DNA from: Trichomonas vaginalis G3
Taxonomy: Eukaryota; Parabasalia; Trichomonadida; Trichomonadidae
Direction of reading: 5' to 3'
Assembly (NCBI RefSeq): GCF_026262505.1
Contig: NC_067207.1
Span: forward strand, 12,182,082-12,246,081
Length of the DNA stretch: 64,000 nt
Below the pieces are notes generated by a model. It saw nothing but the letters and a program-made list of their open reading frames with translations, did no database searches and was not told the DNA's origin. How positions within the stretch are numbered: the first letter of the stretch is position 1; each line of letters starts with the position of its first letter. Made by a program: the position numbers and the translations under genes. Positions 10,158 to 19,657 of this stretch are shown one piece after another.

Positions 10158-10778
10158 ATGAAAGCGATGGTTCAATTAAATTTACAGGGAGTTCCTCGCC
10201 CGCCAAAGAAAGAACCATTAACAAGGTATGTGTTTAAGTATGTAAACACATGCTGGCACGTTGATATTCATTTCTTTGGCGGGGATCAACACGAGATTCT
10301 TTACGCCATCATTGATGATGCATCACGTTTCGTGCTTGATTGGCAACATCTAAGCACGAAGCAAGCGCATCAAACAACCAATGTTTTGAAGAGAGCAATT
10401 GCCCGGTTCGGAAAGCCATGCGCTATTTGGAGCGACAATGGCGGCGAGAACCGGGGTATTTTCACACAAGCACTTTTGGCCTTTGAGATAAGGGCAATGC
10501 GCATCGAACCACACTGCCCTTATCAAAACGGCAAAATTGAAGCATTTTTGCCAGGAATCGAACAGAGGGCAAGGGACTGGAGTGAAATTCAGTCAATTGT
10601 TGATCGGTACAACAACAAAATGCATTCTTCTTTGCCTAAGATCACACTGGATGGCATGAAAGTGCGCTCAACACCTCTAATGTTTTACGAAACTACAGAG
10701 AAATGGCATGAAGGAATGCAACCAATATGGTATGTAAATGACAAAGAATTGATCTTTGAATTCAAACATATGAATTAA
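10158..10778 (+). CDS. DDE transposase/integrase, IS481-like (rve core)
   Basis: 206 aa from the first ATG; the frame is open further upstream to about 10086 but without an ATG. The rve fold is clear: WHVDIHFFGGDQHEILYAIIDDASR (first Asp), KPCAIWSDNGGENRG (second Asp) and CPYQNGKIEAF (Glu), with 34 residues between the last two. These residues bind the metals for DNA cutting and strand transfer. The N-terminal helix-turn-helix domains normal in IS481-type enzymes are missing, so the gene may be 5' truncated or act with another DNA-binding factor. Its G+C content looks higher than that of neighbouring genes. Confidence 0.82.
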   Translation: MKAMVQLNLQGVPRPPKKEPLTRYVFKYVNTCWHVDIHFFGGDQHEILYAIIDDASRFVLDWQHLSTKQAHQTTNVLKRAIARFGKPCAIWSDNGGENRGIFTQALLAFEIRAMRIEPHCPYQNGKIEAFLPGIEQRARDWSEIQSIVDRYNNKMHSSLPKITLDGMKVRSTPLMFYETTEKWHEGMQPIWYVNDKELIFEFKHMN

Positions 10779-10849
10779 GCAATTTTTTTAAAAAGTAAAT
10801 TATTAAATTTAAATCATTTTTAAAAGTATTAAATATTAATATATGAAGT

Positions 10850-11027
10850 TTGTTCCTTATGAGGTATATATTCATACTATATACCTCATAAGGAACAAGT
10901 CCCTGCCAAAAACGAGAAAACTTGCTCGCAATGCGGAACAATTGCGAGCAAGTTTTCTCGTTTTTGGTAAGAAACCAAAGGCTGTGAGGCACTGATAATA
11001 TATTTGTGCCTCACAGCCTTTGGTTTC
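10850..11027. repeat. Three consecutive perfect hairpins
   Basis: Hairpin 1: arms 10850-10870 and 10878-10898, 21 bp, loop 7. Hairpin 2: arms 10906-10932 and 10941-10967, 27 bp, loop 8. Hairpin 3: arms 10971-10992 and 11006-11027, 22 bp, loop 13. All arms are perfectly complementary and the spacers are only 7 and 3 nt. The three arm sequences are unrelated to each other. Confidence 0.95.
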
Positions 11028-11250
11028 ATTTTTATATTATTAATAAAAATAAAAAATAAAAAACTTAATTTTTTATTAAATTGCCACGTAAACCAAAAAG
11101 TGACATGTTGTAAACCTTGACCCTTTGACAGGCAAAAAAAATCAATGATTGAAGACTTCATTGTAAAAATAATAATTCAATTTTTTTAGTAAATAAATTT
11201 AATATTTTTACTGATATTTTTAAATTAAATTATTAAATTTACTGATATTT
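11028..11250. other. AT-rich spacer
   Basis: No gene seen. ACTGATATTTTTA occurs twice (about 11210 and 11240), just downstream of the 436-aa gene. Confidence 0.5.
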
Positions 11251-12561
11251 TTATGAATTCAATAAGATATCATAAATTTTCTGATACTGAGCATTACGTT
11301 CATTCTTATCCGAAAGTTTAGATGTTGATTCAATAGCAACCATCAAAAGAGGACTTTCGAGTTGGTTAATTACGTCTTCAAACTCTTTTCCTGGATGAAT
11401 CTTTCCAGATGAAACCAAATCACTATAAACAACATTCAGGAAATCACGTAACTCGCCATTTATATGTAATTCAGTTAATTTGGCCGAAAACGGATTTGTC
11501 ATTGAAGCAACGGAAAGATCATCAGTCTTCTCTGGTACATGATTTTGAGTGGCATTAATGACCGCAAGGCATGATTGTTTATAGTTTTTAAGATGGTTTG
11601 AATTTCTGAAGTCAGGTTTAACTTTTTGAATGTCTCTCTTTTGCTTTAGAAGGTCATTGATGAAAAGCAAGGACTCGTAAGGATGATCTTCAACATTTCT
11701 TAACAATTTATGTTGTTTCATTATTTCCTGGAAAAGGAGGCCTCCGTTCTTCACTATATCATTCGCTTTGAGGTAAAACTCTTTCTTCTCGAAGATTCTG
11801 GAGCGTATGTCATAGAGGGTTCCTGCTTTTGAAATCGCCCTTAAAACAGAAAGAGCAACTAGAGCAGGACGGGATACAAAGTATGGAAGGTATTTGATGT
11901 ACTCTTGGATAATCTCGGTATTACTCTTGCCTTGATTTTCATAAATTAATTTCGGATAATTTGGAACTTCGATAGTATCGATGGCCGCAATGGTTTCGTA
12001 GCATTCAAATTTGATTTGCTTAATTGCGTCGTCAAGAGTTACGGACGAAATGTATGGAGCAGCTTTTGTTATAAAAGCAGCTTGAGGATCATAAATCTGG
12101 AAGGAGTCCTTCTTATTCCTGATTCCTGTATTGACATTTATTCCATGCATAATTAATGCAGTATAATCGCGAAGGAAATCATACATAATCGGATGAACTG
12201 TGTAAGAAGTGAGAATTGAACTGAGAGCTTCTTTAACTTCATCGTCAGGGTTAATAAGAATAAATCCGCTTTCGAGATTGACATATTGCTTTTCTTCAAC
12301 GCTAATTCGAAATTGTGCAAGATTTGGAAAATCTCTAAAGCATTGAGCAATCTCTATAATAAAAAGATCGTCAAAACCAATTTGTGTAAATGATCGATCT
12401 GTGTGTACTGCAAAATATTTATGAGTTCCTTTTTTATCTTTCATTTCTTGGATTTGGGCATGAACATATTGAATAAACTCAGCCTTATTTTGATTTTCAT
12501 ATACTATCTTATGTACTATTTGTTGGGCTATTGGACATCTGTAAGTTTTAGGATAGTCCAT
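11251..12561 (-). CDS. Unknown 436-aa protein
   Basis: 436 aa, predicted soluble and mostly helical. No signal peptide, membrane segment or known motif was recognised. The N-terminus is CPIAQQIVHKIVYENQ and the C-terminus is rich in Lys/Asn. Two TCATT initiator-like boxes (plus-strand AATGA at 12569-12573 and 12574-12578) lie within 20 nt of the ATG, as in trichomonad host genes, which supports this start. It is the first of three host-type genes on the minus strand. Confidence 0.75.
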   Translation of the reverse strand: MDYPKTYRCPIAQQIVHKIVYENQNKAEFIQYVHAQIQEMKDKKGTHKYFAVHTDRSFTQIGFDDLFIIEIAQCFRDFPNLAQFRISVEEKQYVNLESGFILINPDDEVKEALSSILTSYTVHPIMYDFLRDYTALIMHGINVNTGIRNKKDSFQIYDPQAAFITKAAPYISSVTLDDAIKQIKFECYETIAAIDTIEVPNYPKLIYENQGKSNTEIIQEYIKYLPYFVSRPALVALSVLRAISKAGTLYDIRSRIFEKKEFYLKANDIVKNGGLLFQEIMKQHKLLRNVEDHPYESLLFINDLLKQKRDIQKVKPDFRNSNHLKNYKQSCLAVINATQNHVPEKTDDLSVASMTNPFSAKLTELHINGELRDFLNVVYSDLVSSGKIHPGKEFEDVINQLESPLLMVAIESTSKLSDKNERNAQYQKIYDILLNS

Positions 12562-13277
12562 TCCAAAAAATGAAATGAATTTTAGTCAAAAAAATTTTTT
12601 TTTGACATCGCTCAAAATTTAGCTTACAACTGCGGGACAAAACCTAGGTGACTCTCAATTTTTGAGAGAGAGCATATGGTAAGTATGGATTCCAGCTAGA
12701 AATTCAGTTGTTTTATATTGCCAGATCACTTGTTAAGCAATGTAAACACCTATGGAAATATGTTGTTGCTTTAAATGCTTGTTTTAATATCTAATAGAAT
12801 CTTATTTTCCAAATTAGCTCAGAAAAACGAAAAACATACATGTGCATCCAACGCACATGATATTTTCTCATAATTGGCGAGCTTACATTAAGATTGCATT
12901 ACTATTTCAACAGAATTTGATGCAATATCTTCAGAAAGTTTGGATAAAAACGAAATTTCCATGGAAACACGTGGAAGTATTATTTATATATTTGGTTGTT
13001 TTATTGTTTAAGCTGAATAAAAAAAAATAATCGTCTGGGACAAAACCTAGGTGAGAAATTCTGACAATATTTGAATGAAACTCATAGAATTAATTCAATT
13101 TAATCAATTTTTTTTATTTTGACAAATCCTCATGAAAAATTTTAGGGAGAAAACATTTTACAATAGGTAAATTTGTGGAAAAATATATGACAAATATTAA
13201 CATTAAAAAGTAATATATACATAATTTAAAAACAAATTAAATGAAGTCAAAAATTCTTAATAATCTTTTTTTTAACA
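12562..13277. other. Intergenic stretch with an 18-bp direct repeat
   Basis: AT-rich and without a convincing gene. GGGACAAAACCTAGGTGA occurs exactly twice, at 12634-12651 and 13037-13054; its centre ACCTAGGT is palindromic. A 62-codon frame at 12842 starts with a run of unrelated residues and is not supported. Confidence 0.6.
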
Positions 13278-15122
13278 TCAGATGTATTTGTCATCATCCT
13301 CTTCTTCATCGTCAATATAATATTTCGATGCATCTTGATCATCGTCATCATCTTTTGCATCTGTATAAAAATAAAAATCTTTTGATTTTTCAACTTCATT
13401 TTTATCATTATCATCACTATTATCAATCATAATTTCATCATCTTTCACTTCATTATCAAAAACATCTTCTTTTGCTTCATTATCATAATTAGAAGAATGA
13501 TAATAACTTATATCTTTTTCTTCAGTTTTTGATTCATCTTTTATTTCTTTTTCACTGTCATTTTCACTTGGATGGAACACATATTCAAAAAAAATTGTTG
13601 TTTCATCGGATTTCTCTTTAAAATCATTTCTTTCCCTTTCAGCATCAAAAAAATTCGTTGTTTCATTATGTTTTTCTTTAAAATCATTTCTTTCCCTTTC
13701 AGCATCAAAAAAATTTGCAGTTTCAGTAGGTTTCTCTTTCTCTTTAATGTTATTATGATTTTGCGGTCTTGGAACACCAAAAATTCTCTCAAGCCAGCCA
13801 ACTTTTCGAGGTTGTTGTTGTTCTGGTTGTGCTGGTTCTTCTTTGTAGTCATTGAAATCAAAAGTTGATTGGTAAACTAATGAATTACATTCTTCATAAT
13901 TCGTAACAACTTTTTCTTCTTTTGCACCATTTCGAATGAGTAAATCAACCATTTTAGCATTTCCTTTTGCAATTTGAAGTGGAGAATTTCCTGAATTATT
14001 AACTTTATTTACATCAGCACCATTTTTAATAAGAAACTCTGCAACTTCAAAACAATTTGCAGATATCGCTGAATGAAGCGGTGTTTCACCATTTTCATTC
14101 ATCTCATTAACATTAACACCATTGTTTATAAGTAATTTAACAATTTCAATGTTGTTTTTTGAGGCTGCTTTGTGAATTGAAATTAATTCTAATTCAGATT
14201 GCGAAAATACACGAGGAGGTGGATTTTCTAATTGTTTCTTGGCATTTTCTAATTCTTGTTTTAGTTTTTGATTCTCATTTTTCAGATTTTCAAATTCAAT
14301 TTTAATTTTTTGATTTTCTAATTGAGATTGTTGTAATTTATCTTTAGTATCAATAATATGATTCGTAAGTTCTTTGTTTTCATCATCTTTGCTTCTTAAA
14401 TCACTTAATATTTTTTCATTAAATTTATTTAAAAAGAAATGAACAAATTCATTGTTCGGATGATAATCATGAGCTATAGAATTATTATGAAGGCAAACAA
14501 GCCTGATATCATCTTCATAAGTCAATTTTTCTGTATCAATTTGATTAATTAACACAGAAAACTGCAAATCTTGCTCAATTAAACTTATTATGAACTCTTT
14601 CTTCATATCTCCAAGCTTATTTGCTAATAACTCGGCGAAATCAATTCCTATTTTTAAACAAGCATCAATCACCTTTTGTAATCCAAGATCCTGGAAATTC
14701 CGAACTGTAAAGTCAATAAATTCATCAATGTTTCCTACTTCTTTGTAATAAATAGCGTTTTCTTTGTAATTTTGAATAGAAAGTGGGTAAAATGATCTAT
14801 ACCATGTGAGTAATGTATTACTTTCCATAGCGACACCAACATTGAAAAGATCATTGATAACATTGTTGAGATTTTGACCTTCAAAATTTCCATCAAAGAT
14901 TAGTTCGAGAATGTCATATGTACTTTCGTTTTGTATACAACAGTAAAATTCAAATGAATAACGAGTACTATCTTTTTTTACTTGATTGTTGATAGAATTG
15001 CTGAAAGCTGAACCAAATACTATGTTTGAATAATAGCGATGATCATTGATAATGATAGTGATTCTTTGGAAACTCGAATTATGGATGATTTGCTTTAGTA
15101 TCGGATTAAAATCAAAATTCAT
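13278..15122 (-). CDS. BTB-like / coiled-coil / ankyrin-repeat protein
   Basis: 614 aa. Residues ~20-120 resemble a BTB/POZ-type fold (IIINDHRYYSNIVFGSAF, later YDILELIFDGNF). Residues ~250-300 form a coiled coil (NQKIKIEFENLKNENQKLKQ). Residues ~310-410 hold about three ankyrin repeats (NGETPLHSAISANCFEVAEF, NNSGNSPLQIAKGNAKMVDL). A ~19-aa unit containing FFDAERERNDFKEK occurs about three times near 465-520, and the last ~90 residues are very acidic. Ankyrin proteins form a huge family in T. vaginalis and usually mediate protein contacts; the partner is unknown. TACGATA lies about 30 nt upstream of the ATG. Confidence 0.85.
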   Translation of the reverse strand: MNFDFNPILKQIIHNSSFQRITIIINDHRYYSNIVFGSAFSNSINNQVKKDSTRYSFEFYCCIQNESTYDILELIFDGNFEGQNLNNVINDLFNVGVAMESNTLLTWYRSFYPLSIQNYKENAIYYKEVGNIDEFIDFTVRNFQDLGLQKVIDACLKIGIDFAELLANKLGDMKKEFIISLIEQDLQFSVLINQIDTEKLTYEDDIRLVCLHNNSIAHDYHPNNEFVHFFLNKFNEKILSDLRSKDDENKELTNHIIDTKDKLQQSQLENQKIKIEFENLKNENQKLKQELENAKKQLENPPPRVFSQSELELISIHKAASKNNIEIVKLLINNGVNVNEMNENGETPLHSAISANCFEVAEFLIKNGADVNKVNNSGNSPLQIAKGNAKMVDLLIRNGAKEEKVVTNYEECNSLVYQSTFDFNDYKEEPAQPEQQQPRKVGWLERIFGVPRPQNHNNIKEKEKPTETANFFDAERERNDFKEKHNETTNFFDAERERNDFKEKSDETTIFFEYVFHPSENDSEKEIKDESKTEEKDISYYHSSNYDNEAKEDVFDNEVKDDEIMIDNSDDNDKNEVEKSKDFYFYTDAKDDDDDQDASKYYIDDEEEDDDKYI

Positions 15123-15581
15123 GTAAAAAATTAAATTTGAAAGAAAATTTTTTATCGTACCGTATTTTGTTTACCATTTCAGAAATCTCAAATATGATAT
15201 TTTGAAATGTGCTGGTTCAAACACATTTTATTTTCTGCCAAAATTTCTAAGAAAAATTACACTACAAAATTATTAAGATACGCTATTTTTACTCATGTAT
15301 TTACTGTTTAAAGCTACAATGAAATTAGTTTCCACGACCTCTTGAGTAAAAATATCAGGTAATTATAATCAATTTTCAATTTTTAATATCCATATTTGTT
15401 TTCTTCAAAAAAACTATGTGAAGCACAATGGTAACATGCATATAGAATAAATTTATCGTCCTAAATCCATCTTTCAAATAATTAAAAAAATGATAAAGTC
15501 TACTCTGACTTTTCCCTTAAAATCAAGTTGATCATTGAAAAAAATAGAAGATATTTATATAACATTTTGTTTAAAACACAA
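15123..15581. other. Intergenic AT-rich stretch
   Basis: No gene or clear repeat seen; it includes the promoter of the ankyrin gene (TACGATAAAA on the minus strand) and the 3' end of the surface-protein gene. Confidence 0.5.
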
Positions 15582-17702
15582 TTAATTATTGAAATTAAAA
15601 TAAGAGACATCATTTTCTTCAAAATCTCTTCTGAATGGATCACTTTCGTCTTCAATTTCAGTGGTGAACAATGGGTTATCATATGAAACAAAGGTTTCAT
15701 TTGCTGAAATTTGGTTACTAATGACTGTTTCGTTCATTTCTTGAGATGATGGATCTTCAGATTCACTGTTTTCCTTTCTCTTTCTATAAATAACATAAAC
15801 AACAATCAAAGATATAATTATCAATGCAATAACAATTGAAACAATGATAATTATCAAAATATTGGACTTTCCTTTGGTAGATTTTGCAGCCTTTCCTCCT
15901 TCAGCGTTTGTGTTTCCAGTTATTCCTGGTGATGAAGATTCAGATGACAATGAACTGAAAGTTTCTTTAGATGGTTCAGTTGTAATATCTGATAAAGAAG
16001 AATCAATAGTTGATGTTTCTTTTGCTGTCACTTCAGGTGTTGCAAAAACAGTAACATCAGGGGAGATATAAGGCGTTTCATTTGGTGTACTTTCAGCAGT
16101 TTCAAAAGGAGTTTCAATTACAGTTATGGCTGGTGTAACAAATGGTGTTTCTTTAGCTGTTTCAAATGGTGTATTCTGGTGAGTTTCAAATGGTGTTTCC
16201 ACTGCTGTGAATTCAGGTGTATTTTCTGCAGTTTCGTATGCAGTAATAAAAGGTGATACAAATGGAGTTTTAATCATTGTAACATCTGGCGTATTTATTA
16301 CAGTTCTGTATGCAGTTATTTCAGGGAAAATGAATGGCGTTTGGAAAACTGTAATTTCTGGCGTATTTACTGCAGTTTCATGGGCTGTTGAATAAGGTGA
16401 CATGAAAGGAGTTTCATTCATGGTAACTTCTGGTGTATTTACTACGGTATCAACAGGAGTGAAAGCATTCGTTTCTTTTTCTGTAATAAATGGCGTTTCA
16501 AAAGCCGTAATTATTGGAGTTTGGGCTTCTGTATTAGATGGAGTAAATGATGGTGTTTCCAATTCTGTATCAAATGGAGTTACATTTGGTGTCTTGATTG
16601 GGGTTTCTATTGCTGTTAGTTCAGGAGAAAGATAAGGCGTTGTGTAAGGCGTTTCAAATGCAGTATTTTTCTCTATGAAGAAAGGTGTTTGAATTGGAGT
16701 TATATCAGCTGTATTAAATGGTGTCATCATAACTGTTGAAACTGGAGTTACATGAGGTGTTTGCATTGCAGTTTCAATAAGAGTTGGTTCGAAAGTGCGT
16801 GTCATTTCAGGAAGTGGATTAATTGCATGACATTCATCACTTTGGAAATATTGGTAGTTAGGCAAATCAATCGATTCAACATAAATCATTCCTTTGGTTG
16901 TCACTGACCAAGATTTGGCTGTTGAGTCAACATAAACGCTTGAAGCCAAATTAATGATAGAATTATCACCTGCAAAATAGCCTTTTGAATTCAAATTATT
17001 GTTGATGAAATATGAGTTCATGATGGTCATTTCACCACTGCAATCTTCACAGTAAATCATGGAATAGTCATCTACTTTGTTCTTTCTGAAAGTACAGTAC
17101 TGAACCAAAAAGTTTTTAGATGTTCGGTAGTTATAAACAATACCATCTGGACTGTAACAGCTTTCAAAATTTGAATATCTAAGGTTAACAATTGAGTCAC
17201 ACTGGACATACAAAACTCCATAACTCCAGTATGTTGTAGTCCTTGAATATGTCGCACTACATGCTGACACATTCATGTGCTCAATATTTGGACCTTCATT
17301 AAGGAATAATTCTGTTTGACATAAAGATGTTGAGTCGGAACATGATATGTAACTAAATTGAGGTTGATATTCCATTTGAACGTAAAATAGTCCAGCTTTA
17401 TCATCAGTGCTTGCATTGTAAATGCAAACTGACCTCAAATAAAGCTGATATTTTCCAGTGAAGCTAAATGCACCACCCTGATTAGCCTGGCAGTTGGAAA
17501 ATGTTGTGCGATACAAAGAAACTCTCTGGCTATTTGTGCCATCATGTATAAAAAGTGCTGAACTGGAATCATAGTTACCATGATATCTAAATATGCATTC
17601 TTCGAAGATATAATTATCTTCACACTTTATACTCATCATCTCCCCTTGAATGCCAGTGTAATCAATCGATTTGGTCAAGCTAATTAGACACAATAAAAAC
17701 AT
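15582..17702 (-). CDS. Type I surface protein: beta-helix-like head, T/P-rich stalk, NPLF tail
   Basis: 706 aa. A short signal peptide (MFLLCLISLTKS), then a Cys-containing head to ~285 with repeated short strands (FSNCQANQGGAFSF, FESCYSPDGIVYN) like the Pmp-type right-handed beta-helix proteins of T. vaginalis. Residues ~290-575 are a Thr/Pro stalk built on ~12-residue ETPxxTPxxTA units, probably heavily O-glycosylated. A Ser-rich stretch leads to a membrane helix at ~620-647 (ILIIIIVSIVIALIIISLIVV) and a ~58-residue tail with RKRK and SYDNPLF, an NPxY-like sorting signal. The start is supported by a TCATT initiator-like box touching the ATG. An adhesin or host-contact role is inferred, not shown. 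Confidence 0.85.
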   Translation of the reverse strand: MFLLCLISLTKSIDYTGIQGEMMSIKCEDNYIFEECIFRYHGNYDSSSALFIHDGTNSQRVSLYRTTFSNCQANQGGAFSFTGKYQLYLRSVCIYNASTDDKAGLFYVQMEYQPQFSYISCSDSTSLCQTELFLNEGPNIEHMNVSACSATYSRTTTYWSYGVLYVQCDSIVNLRYSNFESCYSPDGIVYNYRTSKNFLVQYCTFRKNKVDDYSMIYCEDCSGEMTIMNSYFINNNLNSKGYFAGDNSIINLASSVYVDSTAKSWSVTTKGMIYVESIDLPNYQYFQSDECHAINPLPEMTRTFEPTLIETAMQTPHVTPVSTVMMTPFNTADITPIQTPFFIEKNTAFETPYTTPYLSPELTAIETPIKTPNVTPFDTELETPSFTPSNTEAQTPIITAFETPFITEKETNAFTPVDTVVNTPEVTMNETPFMSPYSTAHETAVNTPEITVFQTPFIFPEITAYRTVINTPDVTMIKTPFVSPFITAYETAENTPEFTAVETPFETHQNTPFETAKETPFVTPAITVIETPFETAESTPNETPYISPDVTVFATPEVTAKETSTIDSSLSDITTEPSKETFSSLSSESSSPGITGNTNAEGGKAAKSTKGKSNILIIIIVSIVIALIIISLIVVYVIYRKRKENSESEDPSSQEMNETVISNQISANETFVSYDNPLFTTEIEDESDPFRRDFEENDVSYFNFNN

Positions 17703-17992
17703 AATGAATATTAAGGCAAATTATGCAAATTTGCGTCATAATTGTCTATATTGTATCAACTCAAATATCTGCTAAAGGCATTATTCTGCATAATTATTAG
17801 ATTAAAAATTAATGAAAAACTCTTATTAAATTCTAAATCATAGTGAAACCATTATTTAAAATATGCATAAATAAGACAACAATATACAATTTATCAGTTT
17901 CCCACATGTTCGCGTATTTTAATAACCCCATTCAAAATTTAAGAAATTAAAACATGAAACTCTTATATATATGTATTACATGATAACTGTAA

Positions 17993-18030
<38 letters not shown>

Positions 18031-18031
18031 C
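17703..18031. other. Flank with a 33-bp poly(A) tract
   Basis: Promoter side of the surface-protein gene. A run of 33 A (17996-18028) sits just outside the element end; a 17-bp T tract mirrors it at 53105-53121. Confidence 0.7.
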
Positions 18032-18110
18032 AGTGGGGCTTCCAGGGGCTGCGCCCCTTCTAGCCCTGAAGATGTTTAGTATAAATGAAGTTCTTATATA
18101 CGGGTCTTCC
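18032..18110 (+). repeat. Left terminus of the Maverick-like element
   Basis: Begins AGTGGGGCTTCC and contains a perfect 6-bp hairpin AGGGGC-TGC-GCCCCT at 18044-18058, then CTAGCCCTGAAGATG. The right terminus is its inverted copy except for the hairpin stem, which has compensatory changes. A poly(A) tract and GAC precede it. Confidence 0.85.
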
Positions 18111-18124
18111 AGGAGCTTTTCACA

Positions 18125-18310
18125 AATTATATATGTTTTCATGTTTTGTCAAGACTTCTTCGTAAAATCAGACAAAAATAATGTTTAGGGTAGAAGGTTA
18201 GATATAACCTCTTTTCTAACCTCTTTTCTACCCTCTTGAATTTTCAAGACTTCTTCGTACATGTTTTGTCACTTTTCTGTCACTTTTCAGGAAAAAACAT
18301 TTTTATTATT
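18125..18310 (-). promoter_or_regulatory. Subterminal control region with a type B palindrome
   Basis: On the minus strand this reads TACGAAGAAGTCTTG, then GAGGGTAGAAAAGAGGTTAG and a nested palindrome (18185-18236), TAAACATT, then a second ACGAAGAAGTCTTGACAAAA. Thus two copies of the ~25-bp unit of the 1-5095 array flank a palindrome. It lies 80 bp upstream of the methyltransferase gene. Confidence 0.75.
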
Positions 18311-18318
18311 ATATATAA

Positions 18319-19137
18319 ATGAATTTTACAAAACCTCCGTTACCGTTCTTTGGAAATAAGAGTAAATGTAAAGATATTATATTGAGAGAACTTAAGAAAC
18401 TACCGAATGGTCTAACATTTGTAGATTTGTTCGGTGGAAGTTTCTATATATCCCATTTGTGCCATACTGTATTTCCTGACTCAAAGATTATATGCAATGA
18501 CTTCGACAACTATATGAACCGTCTCAAACATATTCCAGACACTAACAAAATATTGAAAGAGTTAAAAGAAAAGATACCTATAGGTAAGATGGAACGTATA
18601 CCATTAGATAAGAAAAATATTGTGAGAGAGGTTTTGAAAAAAGCAGAATATATAGACTGGGATAGTATATCTGCTAGACTATTATATAGTGGTGCTATAA
18701 GAGTTCATGACATTGAAACACTTATGTCAAAAGTTTTATATCTCAACTATACAAATGTTTTCAAAGAGGACATAGAAAAATATATTGAGGGTATAGAGTT
18801 TGTGAGATGTCATTGGACAGAGTTGTATGAAAAATATAAAGACAAGGAAAATGTTTTCTTTATAGTGGACCCGCCGTTCTATAACACATGGGATTTTCAA
18901 TACCAAGTAGACTGGACTTTGAGAGACTCTTTAGAAACTTTAGACGTTTTACATAACCATCCATGCTTTTACTTTACATCCGATAAAAGTGGTTTGGAAA
19001 GTGTCATGAGATGGTTAGAGGACATACATGACTATGAGTTTAGATACGATAAGATAGAATATGAGAGAGGTCCTATAAACTGGAGAAAGTGTCACAATAA
19101 AGAAATTTTATTGGTAAGTAAATGTGGTTTGAAATAG
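18319..19137 (+). CDS. Dam-type DNA adenine-N6 methyltransferase (left copy)
   Basis: 272 aa, intact. D12-class features: PFFGNKSK at 9-16 (AdoMet-site motif), FVDLFGGSFY at 34-43 and catalytic DPPF at 184-187 followed by YN. The family transfers a methyl group from AdoMet to adenine N6, often in GATC. T. vaginalis DNA contains 6-methyladenine and several of its methyltransferases lie in Mavericks. The ATG follows ATTTTTATTATTATATATAA, a shared promoter-like box of this element. It overlaps the next small gene by 16 nt. Nearly identical to the copy at 51998-52816. Confidence 0.88.
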   Translation: MNFTKPPLPFFGNKSKCKDIILRELKKLPNGLTFVDLFGGSFYISHLCHTVFPDSKIICNDFDNYMNRLKHIPDTNKILKELKEKIPIGKMERIPLDKKNIVREVLKKAEYIDWDSISARLLYSGAIRVHDIETLMSKVLYLNYTNVFKEDIEKYIEGIEFVRCHWTELYEKYKDKENVFFIVDPPFYNTWDFQYQVDWTLRDSLETLDVLHNHPCFYFTSDKSGLESVMRWLEDIHDYEFRYDKIEYERGPINWRKCHNKEILLVSKCGLK

Positions 19138-19253
19138 GACTACTTGTTTTAGGTTTTTTCCATTGTGTCATTTACTTATTTGACGTGGCAGAAAGATATA
19201 GAGAATATGAAGATGAACCAATGCCTGCAAATGTTCAGCATATGTACTCGTAA
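19122..19253 (+). CDS. Small single-pass membrane protein (left copy)
   Basis: 43 aa, overlapping the methyltransferase end in another frame. One membrane helix (IGLLVLGFFHCVIYLFDV) and a charged tail (ERYREYEDEP). Conserved intact in the right arm (51882-52013), which supports it as a real gene. Function unknown. Confidence 0.6.
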   Translation: MWFEIGLLVLGFFHCVIYLFDVAERYREYEDEPMPANVQHMYS

Positions 19254-19276
19254 GAGATATTTTTATCTAATATTAA

Positions 19277-19639
19277 ATGGACGCACAGAACTTAGCGAAT
19301 GCACAGCAACCTGGACAACCAAACCCAGAGAATATTCCAAATGAAGTTAGAATACAAACTGCAATGGCAAACTATGGTCAAGTGCCAACAGATGTACAAA
19401 TGCAAACTGCCATGTCAAATGACGCTGCGTTAGGTTTGCCACCATGGTATGCAAATATGAGATGGAAAGAGTTTTATACAAACCCTGAAGTGGGATATAA
19501 ACAACTCTATGCAGATGACGCGAACACAGGAGTTGACCCAGAGTATGTTTTCTACCAGAGGAGAAATAGAATGTATGAGCTCCAGTTAAAGAATGCTATG
19601 GAACTCAGAAGGAAACGTAAGAGACTAGGCGGACATTAG
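19277..19639 (+). CDS. Unknown 120-aa protein (left copy)
   Basis: Intact. Gln/Asn/Pro-rich first half with a repeated (I/M)QTAMAN or MQTAMSN motif, then WKEFYTNPEVGYKQLYADD and a basic end (RRKRKRLGGH). Preceded by ATATTTTTATC 20 nt before the ATG. One of a run of small genes next to the fibre gene, so a virion or assembly protein is a guess. Nearly identical to 51496-51858. Confidence 0.7.
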   Translation: MDAQNLANAQQPGQPNPENIPNEVRIQTAMANYGQVPTDVQMQTAMSNDAALGLPPWYANMRWKEFYTNPEVGYKQLYADDANTGVDPEYVFYQRRNRMYELQLKNAMELRRKRKRLGGH

Positions 19640-19657
19640 ATTTTTACATATAGTAAA

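Larger units (their letters stand above)
10086..11027 (+). mobile_element. IS481/integrase-like transposon unit with terminal hairpins
   Basis: A compact unit with one transposase gene, a long imperfect hairpin immediately upstream of its ATG (10097-10145) and three consecutive perfect hairpins behind it (10850-11027). An IS481-like eukaryotic transposon group is known in Trichomonas; assignment to it rests on the DDE core only. No terminal inverted repeat pair or target duplication was found, so the ends are approximate. Confidence 0.55.

Noticed and set aside
17996-18028. Poly(A) as evidence of a retrotransposon tail
   Set aside because: A mirrored T tract lies at the other end of the element, no reverse transcriptase is present, and the tract belongs to the termini or target of the Maverick-like element.
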